Numbered from the stretch's first letter, positions 8,710 to 18,551 are shown. The stretch: 51,309 nt of DNA from Pseudomonadota bacterium (GCA_039028935.1 JBCCHD010000025.1:1-51309), one strand, 5' to 3'. Numbers and translations are program-made. Notes: a model not told the origin generated them from the letters alone.

Positions 8710-10635
8710 ATGTTTAAGATGTCGCGAATTATCGTCTTGACCGCCGTGTTGGCGCTGACTGCCTGTGGCGGTGGTGGCGATGACAAGAGTTTTGTAGCGC
8801 CGGAGCCACCGGTTGTTGTGACGCCGCCCGACGATAGCGTGCCAGTTGTTCCAGATGCCGCGTCGATACAGGCGATTACCAGCAATCCGCAGCTCCAATC
8901 AGATGGCGGTATTCCGGTGATTATTAGCGCGCTGGTCAAAGACGCCAACAATAATTTTATTGAAGGCGCCCTAGTGCAATTTTCCGCGGACTCAGGCGGC
9001 ATCGAGCAGATCAACACCACAACCGGCACCGATGGTGTGGCAACCGCCCGCTTGTCGACCCAATCAGACCCGACTAACCGGGTGATTGTGGTAACCGCCA
9101 CCACCGGTGAACTCAGCGACACGGTAAACGTAACAGTGATCGGCACCAATCTGCAGATCACCGGACCGACCAATCTCGCTCAAAGCGCCGTGGGCACCTA
9201 CACGTTGGTGCTCAACAATGCCAACGGTCAGGGCATTGCCGGAAGCTCGGTCAATGTCACGTCGTCGCTCGGCAATACCTTATCCGCACAGACTCTGACC
9301 ACCGACAGCAGTGGCCAGGCTCAATTCGACTACACCGCTGTCAATGGTGGTTCCGACACCATCACGGCGTCCGCGTTGGGTGAAACCGCCGCCGCGAACG
9401 TCGAAGTGGCAGACGATAGCTTCGCGTTTACCGCACCATCGGCCAACACCGAAATTAATCTCAACACCGCCCAGAACGTAACGCTGCGATGGTCGCAAAA
9501 TAATGCGCCAGTAGTCGGTCAGACCGTCACCTTTTCGGCAACGCGCGGAGATGTCACACCCGGCTCGGTGGTAACGAACGCGGCTGGCGAAGCGACTTTC
9601 TCGATTACCGCTCAGAATGCGGGCCAATCGACGATCAGCGCGACAACCGTTAACGGCCCCTCGGCTACGCTCAGCGTTGAGTTTGTTGCGACCACACCCG
9701 ATACGATTGAAGTACAGGCCAGTCCGTTCACCGTCGCGCCCAACAGTCAAAGTGCCATCACCGCTGTTGTTCGTGATCCCAATGGCAACCTGGTGAAGAA
9801 CATCGTTGTTGAATTCGATGTTCAAGATATCACCGGCGGTGGCCTGTCAGTGGCGTCTGCCGTTACGGACAGCCAAGGTCGTGCTCAAACGTTTTACACG
9901 TCCAACACGCAAACTTCTCAAGTCGACGGCGTGGTGATCACCGCGACCGTAGCCGGCACCGCGATCGAAGATCAGGTGGCGCTAACGGTGGCCGGTCGCG
10001 AAGTGTTCTTCACGTTCGGAACCGGTAACGAGATTTTCGAACCCAACCCCGCTCAGTATCGCGTGCCCTACGTAGTACAGGTGACTGACGCGGATGGTCG
10101 TCCGGTGACGGGCGTCGATGTAATTATGAGTGTGGTATCAACCAAATTCATCAAGGGTTACTGGTGTGGCAACGAAGACGCCTCTTCCTGGATTCCGATC
10201 GTAGCGGATCGCTGTGATGATGAAGACTTCAACCGTAACGGCATTCTCGACCCGGGCGAAGACATCAACAACAACAATTCAATTGAAGCAGGCAACATCG
10301 CCACCATCGCTCCAGCCGACGGCGCGACCGAGATTGTGACGGACACGGCCGGTTTTGCTTTTATCGATATTTTCTATCCACAGGAATACGGTGGCTGGCT
10401 CGAAGTTGAATTGGAAGCTCGCGCCTCGGTACAAGGTACGGAATCGTCAGAGACAGCGATCTACATTCTCAACGTTGCCGCCTCGGATACCGAAGAGCTG
10501 GATCAAGCGCCTCCAGGTCGCCTGGTTGTACCGCAGATGTTTACGGAAAGTCCGCTCTGTACTGCGGGGACGGGCATCCTATCTAGCCCGTTTGGCTACA
10601 ATCCAAACTGTGCGATTGACGACTTCGATTTCTAA
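8710..10635 (+). CDS. Ig-like (Big_1-type) domain lipoprotein downstream of pilQ
   Basis: A 641-residue surface or periplasmic lipoprotein: signal peptide with lipobox ALTA-C, a Gly/Pro-rich linker, then about four immunoglobulin-like modules of the invasin/intimin Big_1 kind (roughly residues 45–140, 145–235, 236–325, 326–430), each with the D-G-x-A/G-x-A-x-x-x turn. A C-terminal module follows, with two Cys near WCGNED and DRCDDED and a Ca-binding-like D-x-N-x-N-G-x-L-D-x-G-E loop (about 500). ATG at 8710 is preferred over an in-frame ATG at 8695 because GAGAGGAAA lies just upstream. It follows pilQ by 47 bases and is closed by a strong terminator, so it appears to be part of the pil transcript. 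Role unknown; a pilus-tip, adhesion or secretin-associated function is inference. Confidence 0.85.
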   Translation: MFKMSRIIVLTAVLALTACGGGGDDKSFVAPEPPVVVTPPDDSVPVVPDAASIQAITSNPQLQSDGGIPVIISALVKDANNNFIEGALVQFSADSGGIEQINTTTGTDGVATARLSTQSDPTNRVIVVTATTGELSDTVNVTVIGTNLQITGPTNLAQSAVGTYTLVLNNANGQGIAGSSVNVTSSLGNTLSAQTLTTDSSGQAQFDYTAVNGGSDTITASALGETAAANVEVADDSFAFTAPSANTEINLNTAQNVTLRWSQNNAPVVGQTVTFSATRGDVTPGSVVTNAAGEATFSITAQNAGQSTISATTVNGPSATLSVEFVATTPDTIEVQASPFTVAPNSQSAITAVVRDPNGNLVKNIVVEFDVQDITGGGLSVASAVTDSQGRAQTFYTSNTQTSQVDGVVITATVAGTAIEDQVALTVAGREVFFTFGTGNEIFEPNPAQYRVPYVVQVTDADGRPVTGVDVIMSVVSTKFIKGYWCGNEDASSWIPIVADRCDDEDFNRNGILDPGEDINNNNSIEAGNIATIAPADGATEIVTDTAGFAFIDIFYPQEYGGWLEVELEARASVQGTESSETAIYILNVAASDTEELDQAPPGRLVVPQMFTESPLCTAGTGILSSPFGYNPNCAIDDFDF

Positions 10636-10653
10636 TATCGGATCGGATCATGC

Positions 10654-10683
10654 AAAACGGGAGCTTCGGCTCCCGTTTTTTTT
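10654..10683 (+). terminator. Intrinsic terminator of the pil operon
   Basis: An 11-bp perfect stem (AAAACGGGAGC at 10654–10664, GCTCCCGTTTT at 10669–10679) with a TTCG tetraloop and a T-run to 10683, 18 bases after the Ig-lipoprotein stop. It separates the pilus transcript from aroKB. Confidence 0.93.
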
Positions 10684-10718
10684 GGCCAAACGAATCTCGC
10701 ACGCGGTAGACTCTTGGC

Positions 10719-12380
10719 ATGCAGCCATTACCGCCAATCTGTTTGATCGGACCGATGGGCTCCGGCAAAAGCGCCGTCGGCAAGCGATTGAGCCAGTTGC
10801 TCGATCGTCGGTTTATCGACACGGATCACTGGGTCGAAGAGCGCACGGGTGTGGAAATCAGCCTCATCTTCGACAAAGAAGGTGAAGCGGGTTTTCGCCT
10901 GCGCGAAACAGCGGCGCTCGAGAGCGCTCTGTCCGAGCAGCACAGCGTCATCGCAACCGGTGGCGGCATCGTCACCCAAGCCGACAACCGGCAGTTGCTC
11001 AGTTCGGGGGCGATTGTTGTGTTTTTGTATACGACGCCCACGCAGCAATATGAGCGCACCCGATACAACAGTTCGCGCCCCCTACTCGCCGTGGATGATC
11101 CGCTTGCCCGTCTTGAAGCGCTCTGGACCGAGCGGGAACCGCTCTATCGGGCGTTGGCACATCATGTGGTCGAAACCGATGGTCAACGCGTTCCACAGGT
11201 CGCCAAGACCATTATGAATTTGCTGCGGGAACGCCACACGCCGCTTGCAGGCATTCCACCCCAAGAACAAGCCGATACACTGCACAACATGCAAACTCTG
11301 AATGTCAATTTGGGTACACGCAGCTATCCGATTGTGATCGGCCACCAACTGATGGGCGATGAGTCGCTGTGGCGCCAATTGGCCATCGAGGTCAATTTGC
11401 CCGAACACTTGGTAATCGTGACCAACACCACCATCAAACCCGCCTACCTTGACACGCTCTCCACAGCGCTCACCGGCCATCGCGTGAGCCATATCGAACT
11501 GCCCGACGGCGAGCAACATAAACACCTAGGCACCATCGAAACGATCATCGACGGGCTGATCGAGTGCGGTGCCCAACGAGACACGGCGGTGATTGCGCTC
11601 GGTGGTGGTGTGGTGGGTGATATGACTGGATTCGCAGCCGCCAGCTTCATGCGTGGCGTACGCTTTGTGCAGGTGCCAACCACATTACTCGCTCAGGTTG
11701 ACTCATCGGTCGGCGGCAAAACAGGGGTTAATCACAGCCTCGGAAAGAATCTAATCGGCGCGTTTCACCAGCCTGCGGCTGTGGTCATCGATACCGCCAC
11801 GCTGTCAACGTTGCCCGAACGCGAAGTGCGCGCGGGCATTGCCGAGATCATTAAGTATGGCTGTATTTTTGACGCCGAATTTTTCAGCTGGCTCGAAAAC
11901 AACATGAAACGCCTGCTTGCGCTCGAGCCCGAAGCGCTCACCCACGCTATCTATCGGAGTTGCGCGATCAAAGCGGAAATCGTCGCGCGCGACGAGCGTG
12001 AAAAAGGCGAACGCGCCCTACTCAACTTCGGTCACAGCTTCGGCCACGCCATTGAACAGGTGACCGAGTATCGACAGTGGCTACACGGTGAAGCTGTCGC
12101 AATCGGTATGCAGATGGCTGCACATTTGAGCGAGCAAATGGATCAGCTTGAGTCCGCCGAGCTTGCCCGCATCGAAGCACTGATTAACCACGCCGGCCTA
12201 CCCAAACGGGCGGGCGCATTGAGTATCGATGCACTCAAACAAGCCATGCAAAAGGACAAAAAGAATACCGCCCGCACACAACGTCTGATCGTGCTTAAAC
12301 ACATTGGCGCGAGTGAAGTCCGCGCGGACTGTGACAGCACCCTGGTGGAAAACGCGCTCAGGGCATACTGCGACACATGA
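10719..12380 (+). CDS. aroKB: Fused shikimate kinase / 3-dehydroquinate synthase
   Basis: A single 553-residue frame encodes two shikimate-pathway enzymes. Residues 1–171 are shikimate kinase: P-loop GPMGSGKS (11–18), DTD (34–36), GGG (81–83) and the R-P-L-L lid (120–123). Residues 191–553 are 3-dehydroquinate synthase: GGGVVGDMTGFAAAS, QVDSSVGGKTGVN and the metal ligands in GHSFGHAIE and LHGEAVAIG. A linker of about 20 residues (HTPLAGIPPQEQADTLHN) joins them. In most gammaproteobacteria aroK and aroB are adjacent separate genes. The Met at residue 191 (base 11289) lacks a visible ribosome site, supporting a true fusion. The two activities are not consecutive steps (DHQ synthase is step 2, the kinase step 5). 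The stop overlaps the next start (ATGA). Confidence 0.96.
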   Translation: MQPLPPICLIGPMGSGKSAVGKRLSQLLDRRFIDTDHWVEERTGVEISLIFDKEGEAGFRLRETAALESALSEQHSVIATGGGIVTQADNRQLLSSGAIVVFLYTTPTQQYERTRYNSSRPLLAVDDPLARLEALWTEREPLYRALAHHVVETDGQRVPQVAKTIMNLLRERHTPLAGIPPQEQADTLHNMQTLNVNLGTRSYPIVIGHQLMGDESLWRQLAIEVNLPEHLVIVTNTTIKPAYLDTLSTALTGHRVSHIELPDGEQHKHLGTIETIIDGLIECGAQRDTAVIALGGGVVGDMTGFAAASFMRGVRFVQVPTTLLAQVDSSVGGKTGVNHSLGKNLIGAFHQPAAVVIDTATLSTLPEREVRAGIAEIIKYGCIFDAEFFSWLENNMKRLLALEPEALTHAIYRSCAIKAEIVARDEREKGERALLNFGHSFGHAIEQVTEYRQWLHGEAVAIGMQMAAHLSEQMDQLESAELARIEALINHAGLPKRAGALSIDALKQAMQKDKKNTARTQRLIVLKHIGASEVRADCDSTLVENALRAYCDT

Positions 12381-13531
12381 CCGAACGCCTGCTCGCACCG
12401 TACGCATCCACGCCAGAACAGTCTCGCGGTCGCCTGCACCACGAGCCGCCCTCTCGTTATCGCAACGACTTTCAACGCGATCGAGACCGTATCATTCATT
12501 CCTCCGCGTTTCGGCGGCTGGAGTACAAGACCCAAGTATTTGTGAATCATGAAGGCGATCTGTACCGCACTCGTCTAACTCACAGTCTCGAAGTGGCGCA
12601 AGTAGGGCGCACCGTTGCCCGCGCGCTCAAACTCAATGAAGATCTCATCGAGGCCGTGTGTTTAGCGCACGATCTTGGCCACACCCCGTTCGGTCATGCG
12701 GGGCAGGACGCGCTCAATGCCTGCATGCGCGATTACGGTGGGTTTGAGCATAATTTTCAGTCGCTTCGAGTGGTCGATGCGCTGGAGAACAAATACCCGG
12801 ATTTTGGCGGCTTAAACCTGACGTTCGAAACACGAGAGGGCATTCTCAAGCATTGCTCGCGCAAAAATGCGCGCCGAATTGGCGACGTTGGTCAACGTTT
12901 TCTCGATAACACGCGGCCTTCCGCCGAAGCGCAGCTGGCGGATCTTGCTGATTCGATTGCCTATAATCACCATGATGTCGACGATGGGTTTCGCTCGGGG
13001 CTACTCACCATCGAACAACTCGAAGAGGTGCCGGTGTTCGCGCATCATCTTGGCGCCACGCGCCAAGCCTTTCCAGCAATCGATGAGCGCCGCACGCTCT
13101 ATGAGACAGTGCGACGCATGATCGGTGACTTTATTCATGATTTGATCCAACACAGCATGAAACAGCTCGATGATCTTGGTGCTCAACAGGCCGATCAGAT
13201 CCGTCAGGCACCGACACGGGCGATCTCATTGTCCCCCGATGCGCTGGCGCAGCATCTGCAGCTAAAACAATTTTTGCGTGCCAACCTCTATCGACATCCG
13301 CGGGTGGTGGCGATGACCGATCGCGCACGCGATGTGGTCAATGAACTGTTCGCCGTGCTTTTAGCCCATCCACACCATATGCCGCCGTCGTATGCGGAAC
13401 CTGCGCCTGGGGACGTCGATCATGCCGATGCTCTATTCGACGACCACCCACCCGCTCGACGGGTTGCTGATTACATTGCCGGCATGACCGATCGCTACGC
13501 GTTCGCCCGCCACGCCGAGTTGTGTACCTAA
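12377..13531 (+). CDS. dgt: dGTP triphosphohydrolase-like HD-domain protein
   Basis: A 384-residue HD-domain phosphohydrolase that removes triphosphate from deoxynucleoside triphosphates. The N-terminus (RGRLHHEPPSRYRNDFQRDR) and RDRIIHSSAFRRLEYKTQVF are signature segments of the type 2 dGTPase family. Metal ligands are in RTRLTHSLEVAQ and in AHDLGHTPFGHAG, with a later D in SIAYNHHDVDDG. The ATG overlaps the aroKB stop by four bases, so the two are translationally coupled, as is usual for aroB and this gene. Involved in dNTP pool control; substrate preference cannot be read from sequence. Confidence 0.93.
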   Translation: MTERLLAPYASTPEQSRGRLHHEPPSRYRNDFQRDRDRIIHSSAFRRLEYKTQVFVNHEGDLYRTRLTHSLEVAQVGRTVARALKLNEDLIEAVCLAHDLGHTPFGHAGQDALNACMRDYGGFEHNFQSLRVVDALENKYPDFGGLNLTFETREGILKHCSRKNARRIGDVGQRFLDNTRPSAEAQLADLADSIAYNHHDVDDGFRSGLLTIEQLEEVPVFAHHLGATRQAFPAIDERRTLYETVRRMIGDFIHDLIQHSMKQLDDLGAQQADQIRQAPTRAISLSPDALAQHLQLKQFLRANLYRHPRVVAMTDRARDVVNELFAVLLAHPHHMPPSYAEPAPGDVDHADALFDDHPPARRVADYIAGMTDRYAFARHAELCT

Positions 13532-13651
13532 ACGCCCCACTCACAATCGGCAATCCGGCCCATCCGCAACAGACGCCAGTGCACATACAGCCTGCGAAAA
13601 TCGCGCGCGGGTGGTAGCATTGGCGCCACGTCAATTACTTCGGAGCCGTGC

Positions 13652-14365
13652 ATGACGCCCAAGAACATCCCCAACGCTGATCGCCTTATTTTCGCCATGG
13701 ATGTGGGCACGGTGGATGAGGCAAAAGCGCTCGCTACCGAACTGGGCGATGCCGTGACGTTTTATAAGTTGGGTCTGCAGCTGATGACCTCGGGCGACTA
13801 TTTTGGGTTGGTCGACTGGCTGGTCGCTCAGAACAAAAAGATCTTCGTGGACCTCAAATTTTTCGACGTCCCGGCCACGGTCGCCTCTGCCGTTCGTGGC
13901 CTCAATCGACGGGGCGTAACGTACGCCACGATTCATGGCAATCAGTCCATCATGGAAGCCGCCGCAGACGCAAAAGACGACGTCAAAATACTCGCGGTTA
14001 CAGCGCTGACAAGCCTGGATCGTGGCGATCTCGACGATTTAGGCTTTGCATGCGATATCGACACACTGGTCTTGTCACGTGCGCGGCGAGCGCTCGAAAG
14101 CGGCTGTGACGGCGTGATCTCTTCAGGGCTTGAGGCGCCAAAACTGCGCGAACACATCGATCACAAACTGCTGGTAATCACACCAGGCATCCGACCGGTA
14201 GACAATCGCCCAGCCGACGATCAAAAACGCGTCGTGGATGTCGCACAAGCGTTTGAGAACGGCGCCGATCATATTGTCGTCGGGCGCCCTATTCGTACCG
14301 CCGACAGCCCGAAAGCGGCGGCCATGGCCATCCAGCACACCATCAACGAGTCTTTTGCATCATGA
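13652..14365 (+). CDS. pyrF: Orotidine 5'-phosphate decarboxylase
   Basis: A 237-residue TIM-barrel enzyme making UMP from OMP in pyrimidine synthesis. The N-terminal strand LIFAMDVG and the catalytic tetrad motif [11 protein letters not shown] (Asp-x-Lys-x-x-Asp intact) are present, as is the phosphate-binding end HIVVGRPI. Length is typical for the short bacterial form. CGGAG lies 6 bases before the ATG. The stop overlaps the hemE start in ATGA. The spacer 13532–13651 separates it from dgt and probably carries its promoter. Confidence 0.96.
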   Translation: MTPKNIPNADRLIFAMDVGTVDEAKALATELGDAVTFYKLGLQLMTSGDYFGLVDWLVAQNKKIFVDLKFFDVPATVASAVRGLNRRGVTYATIHGNQSIMEAAADAKDDVKILAVTALTSLDRGDLDDLGFACDIDTLVLSRARRALESGCDGVISSGLEAPKLREHIDHKLLVITPGIRPVDNRPADDQKRVVDVAQAFENGADHIVVGRPIRTADSPKAAAMAIQHTINESFAS

Positions 14366-15426
14366 CCGATCTCAACGACAGTCTCTTTATGCGGGCATTG
14401 CGGCGCGAACCGGTACCGCGGACACCGGTCTGGCTCATGCGCCAGGCGGGGCGCTACCTGCCCGAGTACATGGCCGTTCGCAAACAGGCCGGGTCATTTA
14501 TGAAGCTGGCCGCAAATCCCGAACTGGCCTGTGAGGTCACGCTGCAGCCGATCCGGCGCTTCGGTCTGGATGCGTCGATCTTGTTCTCCGACATCCTGAC
14601 CATTCCCGACGCGATGGGACTTGGTCTCTATTTTGAAACCGGCGAAGGTCCGAAATTTGAGCGCCCGATCCAACATCAGCGCGACGTCGACGCATTGCCG
14701 ATTCCCGACCCAGCCGACGAACTGCGCTACGTCATCGATGCCGTGGGCTTAATCCGACGTGAGTTGCCAGACGATGTACCACTCATTGGCTTTTGTGGCA
14801 GCCCCTGGACCGTAGCCACCTACATGGTCGAAGGCGGCTCAAGTCGCAACTTTGCCAAAATCAAGGCACTGGTTTTTCAAGAACCGCAAATTATGCATGC
14901 GCTGCTTCTCAAGCTGGCAAATGCCAGCACTGCGTATCTGACCGCGCAGATTGAGGCGGGGGCACAAGCCGCGATGGTGTTCGACACCTGGGGTAGCAGT
15001 CTATCGACCAGCGCGTATAAAGAATTTTCACTCGTCTATATGCGGCATATTGTCGCGGCGCTCAAAGCCAACCCCGCCACGCGTGATACGCCGGTCATTC
15101 TGTTTACCAAGGGTGGCGGTCACTGGCTGGAAATGATGGCCGATACCGGCTGCGACGGTCTCGGCCTGGACTGGACATGCGACGTTGGTCAAGCGCGCGA
15201 GCGCGTCGGTGATCGCGTGGCGCTACAAGGCAACCTCGATCCGGGCGTGCTATATGGCGACACCGAAACAGTCACACGCGAAACACACCGTGTGCTAAAG
15301 AGTTTCGGCCACGCGCCGGGGCACATCTTCAACCTTGGCCACGGCATACATCCTGGGGTCGATCCCGAGCGTGTCACCGATCTGGTGGCGGCGGTGCATA
15401 GCTACGCCTCGCTCAATTCAAAGTAG
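14362..15426 (+). CDS. hemE: Uroporphyrinogen decarboxylase
   Basis: A 354-residue enzyme that decarboxylates the four acetate side chains of uroporphyrinogen III in heme synthesis. Both family signatures are visible: [15 protein letters not shown] near the N-terminus, with the invariant Arg residues, and [17 protein letters not shown] in the middle. The substrate Asp is in [13 protein letters not shown], and the C-terminal [11 protein letters not shown] carries the conserved His. Starts within the pyrF stop and is followed without gap by the DUF445 gene. Confidence 0.97.
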   Translation: MTDLNDSLFMRALRREPVPRTPVWLMRQAGRYLPEYMAVRKQAGSFMKLAANPELACEVTLQPIRRFGLDASILFSDILTIPDAMGLGLYFETGEGPKFERPIQHQRDVDALPIPDPADELRYVIDAVGLIRRELPDDVPLIGFCGSPWTVATYMVEGGSSRNFAKIKALVFQEPQIMHALLLKLANASTAYLTAQIEAGAQAAMVFDTWGSSLSTSAYKEFSLVYMRHIVAALKANPATRDTPVILFTKGGGHWLEMMADTGCDGLGLDWTCDVGQARERVGDRVALQGNLDPGVLYGDTETVTRETHRVLKSFGHAPGHIFNLGHGIHPGVDPERVTDLVAAVHSYASLNSK

Positions 15427-16691
15427 TGCCGATGAACAGCGCGCCAACCCTGACCCTGGCAGAGCAGGAACGGGCGCGTGCCCTACGTCGCATGGAATGG
15501 ATTGCGACCGGCCTTTTCGTGTTGATGGCGGTAATTTTCTGCCTAACATTGCTGCCCACACACGAACCTCCTTGGCTTGGCTATGTCCGCGCCTTCTCAG
15601 AAGCGGCCATGGTGGGCGCGCTGGCGGACTGGTTTGCTGTAACCGCCTTATTCCGACATCCCTTCGGCATTCCGATCCCGCACACCGCCATCGTACCCAG
15701 CAATAAAGACCGCATTGGCGAAAGCCTCGCCCGCTTTGTCGAACGCCATTTCCTGACCGAATCGGCACTCGCACCACGCCTCACAGATATTGACGTTGCC
15801 ACGCGAATCGGACAGTGGATGCAAGATGACGGCCACGCCCATCGCTTGGGAGACGATGCGGGGCGTCTGATTCAATGGCTGATGGAATCGATTGACAACG
15901 ACACAGTGCGAGGCTTCCTGGAAAAGAACTTGCGCTCCGGGTCGGGCACTATCCAGGTAGCACCGCTGATCAGCCAGGTACTCGGTGCATTGACCGCATC
16001 GAATCGACATCAGGAACTCATTGATAGTGCCGTGCGCATTGGGCGACAGCAGCTCTACGCTAATCAATATGCCATTCGTCACCGCATCGAACAGCAGAGT
16101 CCTTGGTGGCTGCCGCGCTTTGTGGATGAAGAAATTTATCAGAAGATTCTCGGCGAGATTTCGCGCTTACTCGATCGCATCGGCGATGATCCGGATCACC
16201 CCGCTCGCCATCGCTTTAACGACGCCACACAAGAATTGATCGAATCGCTAGCCAATGACCCCGCCATGATTGAACGCGGCGAGTCGATCAAACAGGACGT
16301 GCTCAACCATCCTTCGGTGCAAACCTATCTAACGTCGAGTTGGGAAGACATTAAACGCTACGTGCAAGAGCAGGCCAATCAACCCAACTCGGCGTTGCGC
16401 GGACGACTTGAGCGCGCCGTTCAGCGCCTGGGCATTGCCTTACAAGAAGACGACACCATGCGCCAACAGGTCAATGACTGGGCCCGCGCGGCGATTCTGC
16501 ACACGCTTGAAAACCATCGCGAATCGATCAGCACTGTCATCAGCGACACGATCAAATCGTGGGATACTGATTTCACGACTCGACGCATCGAACTGCAGGT
16601 CGGTCGAGATTTGCAGTTTATTCGCATTAACGGCACGCTGGTCGGTGGTCTCGTCGGCTTGATCATTCATGCACTCTTGCACGTTTTTTGA
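15426..16691 (+). CDS. DUF445 family membrane protein
   Basis: A 421-residue protein with a membrane segment near residues 26–46, a family-typical segment ADWFAVTALFRHPFGIPIPH and PSNKDRIGESLARFV, a long helical region, and a final hydrophobic helix (TLVGGLVGLIIHALLHVF) at the C-terminus. That topology, two terminal membrane anchors and a large helical middle, is the DUF445/YjiN type. Function of the family is not established. GTG at 15426 overlaps the hemE stop by one base (TAGTG); an ATG at 15432 is the other possible start. No strong ribosome site is visible, which suggests coupling to hemE. Confidence 0.88.
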   Translation: MPMNSAPTLTLAEQERARALRRMEWIATGLFVLMAVIFCLTLLPTHEPPWLGYVRAFSEAAMVGALADWFAVTALFRHPFGIPIPHTAIVPSNKDRIGESLARFVERHFLTESALAPRLTDIDVATRIGQWMQDDGHAHRLGDDAGRLIQWLMESIDNDTVRGFLEKNLRSGSGTIQVAPLISQVLGALTASNRHQELIDSAVRIGRQQLYANQYAIRHRIEQQSPWWLPRFVDEEIYQKILGEISRLLDRIGDDPDHPARHRFNDATQELIESLANDPAMIERGESIKQDVLNHPSVQTYLTSSWEDIKRYVQEQANQPNSALRGRLERAVQRLGIALQEDDTMRQQVNDWARAAILHTLENHRESISTVISDTIKSWDTDFTTRRIELQVGRDLQFIRINGTLVGGLVGLIIHALLHVF

Positions 16692-16810
16692 CGCGCTCTC
16701 CACCCGAATATCTGGACACCTGTTCGGCATCGATCCGCTGAGCGTCGTATACTTAACAACCGTTCGGGGTGCGCGTAGTGCCCGCCGATAACCCGTATTA
16801 CGGAACGCGA

Positions 16811-17704
16811 ATGCTAAAACGCCTATTAGTCTTTATTCATTTTGTCGAGTTTGCTCTTTACGCATGGTTGCTGGTCGATGCGAATACATCCTGGTATCAC
16901 GCTTTCATCACAATTGTGGGCGCCGCCTTACTGCTGCGATTCATTATCATTACACTGACGTTTGTGATCGCTAAGCCCCCGCTGCAACCGGTGTCGCGGC
17001 TCGCGGCGGCCATTGCCTCTGAGTATGTGTCGGCGGTGTACATTTTCTCGTTTAGTGCGATCGTTGATCGCGCCCGCATCCTACAAACCGATCAACAGCA
17101 CGCTGACCATTTGCCGATATTGTTTGTGCATGGCTTTGTGTGCAACGCAGGGTACTGGCGTCGTTTTGTGCGGTTCTTCAAGCAACACTGGGGCGCACAC
17201 ATCGCCACCATCGATCTTGAACCGGTGCACACCGACATTGAGCATTATGCCGCACCAATAGCGAAAAGGATCGATGCACTGCTTGACGCGTCCGGCCAGT
17301 CGCAGTGCTTGCTGGTCACCCATAGCATGGGGGGTCTGGCCACTCGACACCTGTTGGCCACCGCGAACCCCGCTATTGCGGGGGTGGTGACACTCGGCAC
17401 GCCGCACAGCGGCACGCGCCTTGGTTATTTCTCCCTGGCACCCAACGCTAAGCAAATGCGCACAGGCAGCGGCTGGCTCGCCCAACTCACGGATCAGGAG
17501 CGAGACCGGATTCAACCGCCTTTCGAGGCCTTGATTGGCACACACGACAATATCGTCGGGCCTCAAGAAAACGCGCGCTACACGCCGGCCACCAACACGT
17601 ATCTAGCGGGCATGAGTCATTTGGCCATGGCTCTTGATCAGTCTGTTATTGAGTGGACCTACGCTCGCTGTGCGCAACTGGCCCAATTCGCCCAGAAAGA
17701 CTGA
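16811..17704 (+). CDS. Membrane-anchored alpha/beta hydrolase (triacylglycerol lipase-like)
   Basis: A 297-residue protein with two N-terminal hydrophobic segments (MLKRLLVFIHFVEFALYAWL and the following FITIVGAALLLRFIII stretch), then an alpha/beta-hydrolase domain. The oxyanion strand is ILFVHGFVCNAGYW, the nucleophile elbow THSMGGLA (Ser in G/H-x-S-x-G), then LGTPHSG, a candidate Asp in GTHDNIVG and the catalytic His in GMSHLAMAL. The lid-like region is short. ATG 16811 is preferred over GTG 16769 because the membrane segment begins there and GGAA lies upstream. A lipid or ester substrate is likely; which one is unknown. It is the last plus-strand gene before a convergent junction. Confidence 0.85.
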   Translation: MLKRLLVFIHFVEFALYAWLLVDANTSWYHAFITIVGAALLLRFIIITLTFVIAKPPLQPVSRLAAAIASEYVSAVYIFSFSAIVDRARILQTDQQHADHLPILFVHGFVCNAGYWRRFVRFFKQHWGAHIATIDLEPVHTDIEHYAAPIAKRIDALLDASGQSQCLLVTHSMGGLATRHLLATANPAIAGVVTLGTPHSGTRLGYFSLAPNAKQMRTGSGWLAQLTDQERDRIQPPFEALIGTHDNIVGPQENARYTPATNTYLAGMSHLAMALDQSVIEWTYARCAQLAQFAQKD

Positions 17705-17705
17705 A

Positions 17706-17741
17706 TGACGCCCCTCGGCGTCACGAGCGACTAGCGCTCGT
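17706..17741. repeat. Two tandem hairpins at a convergent gene end
   Basis: TGACGCC/GGCGTCA (17706–17712 and 17717–17723) is followed at once by ACGAGCG/CGCTCGT (17723–17729 and 17735–17741). Both stems are perfect 7-mers. Neither has a T-run, so this is a terminator-like or transcript-stabilising structure between the lipase gene and the convergent FFLEELY gene, not a clear intrinsic terminator. Confidence 0.5.
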
Positions 17742-17794
17742 CATCAATTCGCGTACAGTGCGCCTCGTTCGATTCGCTTACGTTGGTTTAACGC

Positions 17795-18541
17795 CTATTT
17801 AACGCGAATGGATTTTGGAATGGGCTTATTCTCAAAAATCGAATCAAGCAGTCGGGTTTCGCGGCTGTGCATCGTGCTCAGGAATTCGTTTGCCGAACCC
17901 ATTGCTTTAAACGCCGCCAGTCCTCGCTCAATAAAGCTCTGGAGTTCGCCAAAGCCGGCAACCTGAGCCGGTTTGCGTGCGACTTTCACGGCCGTCAGGA
18001 TTAGGCGCTTACGCGTCACGGCCTCAAGATTTTCTCCGAGCTCAACAATCAACTCGATTTGTCGAGCCCGTTCGGCGTAGTTGTCGCACAGGCGATAACC
18101 ATCCGCGTACATTTGAAAATCGAGTGCGTCGGGTTCGTGCTGAGGATCGAAGCCAAGCTCCCCAACCAGCACATGCAGTAACTTCGCATCGAGCTGCATA
18201 GATAGACTGTTTAGCTCCAGCCCTTGTGCCAGTGATTCAATGGCATCCGCCGATAGCACATTGACCATGATCGGGTAGACCCGCTTGATGTCGTCGTCAC
18301 GCTGAGAAAAATCGAGAGGTCCGTACAGATCGGTCAAGAAAAAGTCCATCGCCTTGGTATAGCGCTTCTGTACTCGAAGATCGTCATAGGTGGCTGCGAG
18401 TCGGTTGCACTGAAACCTAGCCAACACTTCTTGACCCACTTCAAGACCACCACCCGCGACACGTTTGCGCGTAAGTTCAGCCGATTGCTCAAGCAGAATA
18501 CGAAACCGTTTGGCCACCGACTTTTTGACTTTACCCGTCAC
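17795..18541 (-). CDS. FFLEELY-motif protein (conserved, function unknown)
   Basis: A 248-residue, mostly helical cytosolic protein without signal peptide. The segment RYTKAMDFFLTDLYGPLDFSQRDDDI matches in form a proteobacterial family named after an FFLEELY-type motif (shown here as FFLTDLY). The start is taken as GTG 18541, 11 bases after the fadD stop with GGGA upstream; an in-frame ATG 34 codons further up lies inside fadD and is not believed. It ends an oxyR–fadD–this-gene run on one strand. No catalytic motif is recognisable. Family membership is from memory of the motif and needs a profile search. Confidence 0.75.
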   Translation of the reverse strand: MTGKVKKSVAKRFRILLEQSAELTRKRVAGGGLEVGQEVLARFQCNRLAATYDDLRVQKRYTKAMDFFLTDLYGPLDFSQRDDDIKRVYPIMVNVLSADAIESLAQGLELNSLSMQLDAKLLHVLVGELGFDPQHEPDALDFQMYADGYRLCDNYAERARQIELIVELGENLEAVTRKRLILTAVKVARKPAQVAGFGELQSFIERGLAAFKAMGSANEFLSTMHSRETRLLDSIFENKPIPKSIRVK

Positions 18542-18551
18542 CGATCTATCC

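Noticed and set aside
11289-12380. Separate aroB gene starting at the internal Met
   Set aside because: No stop codon between the domains and no ribosome site before 11289; a fusion explains the sequence better.
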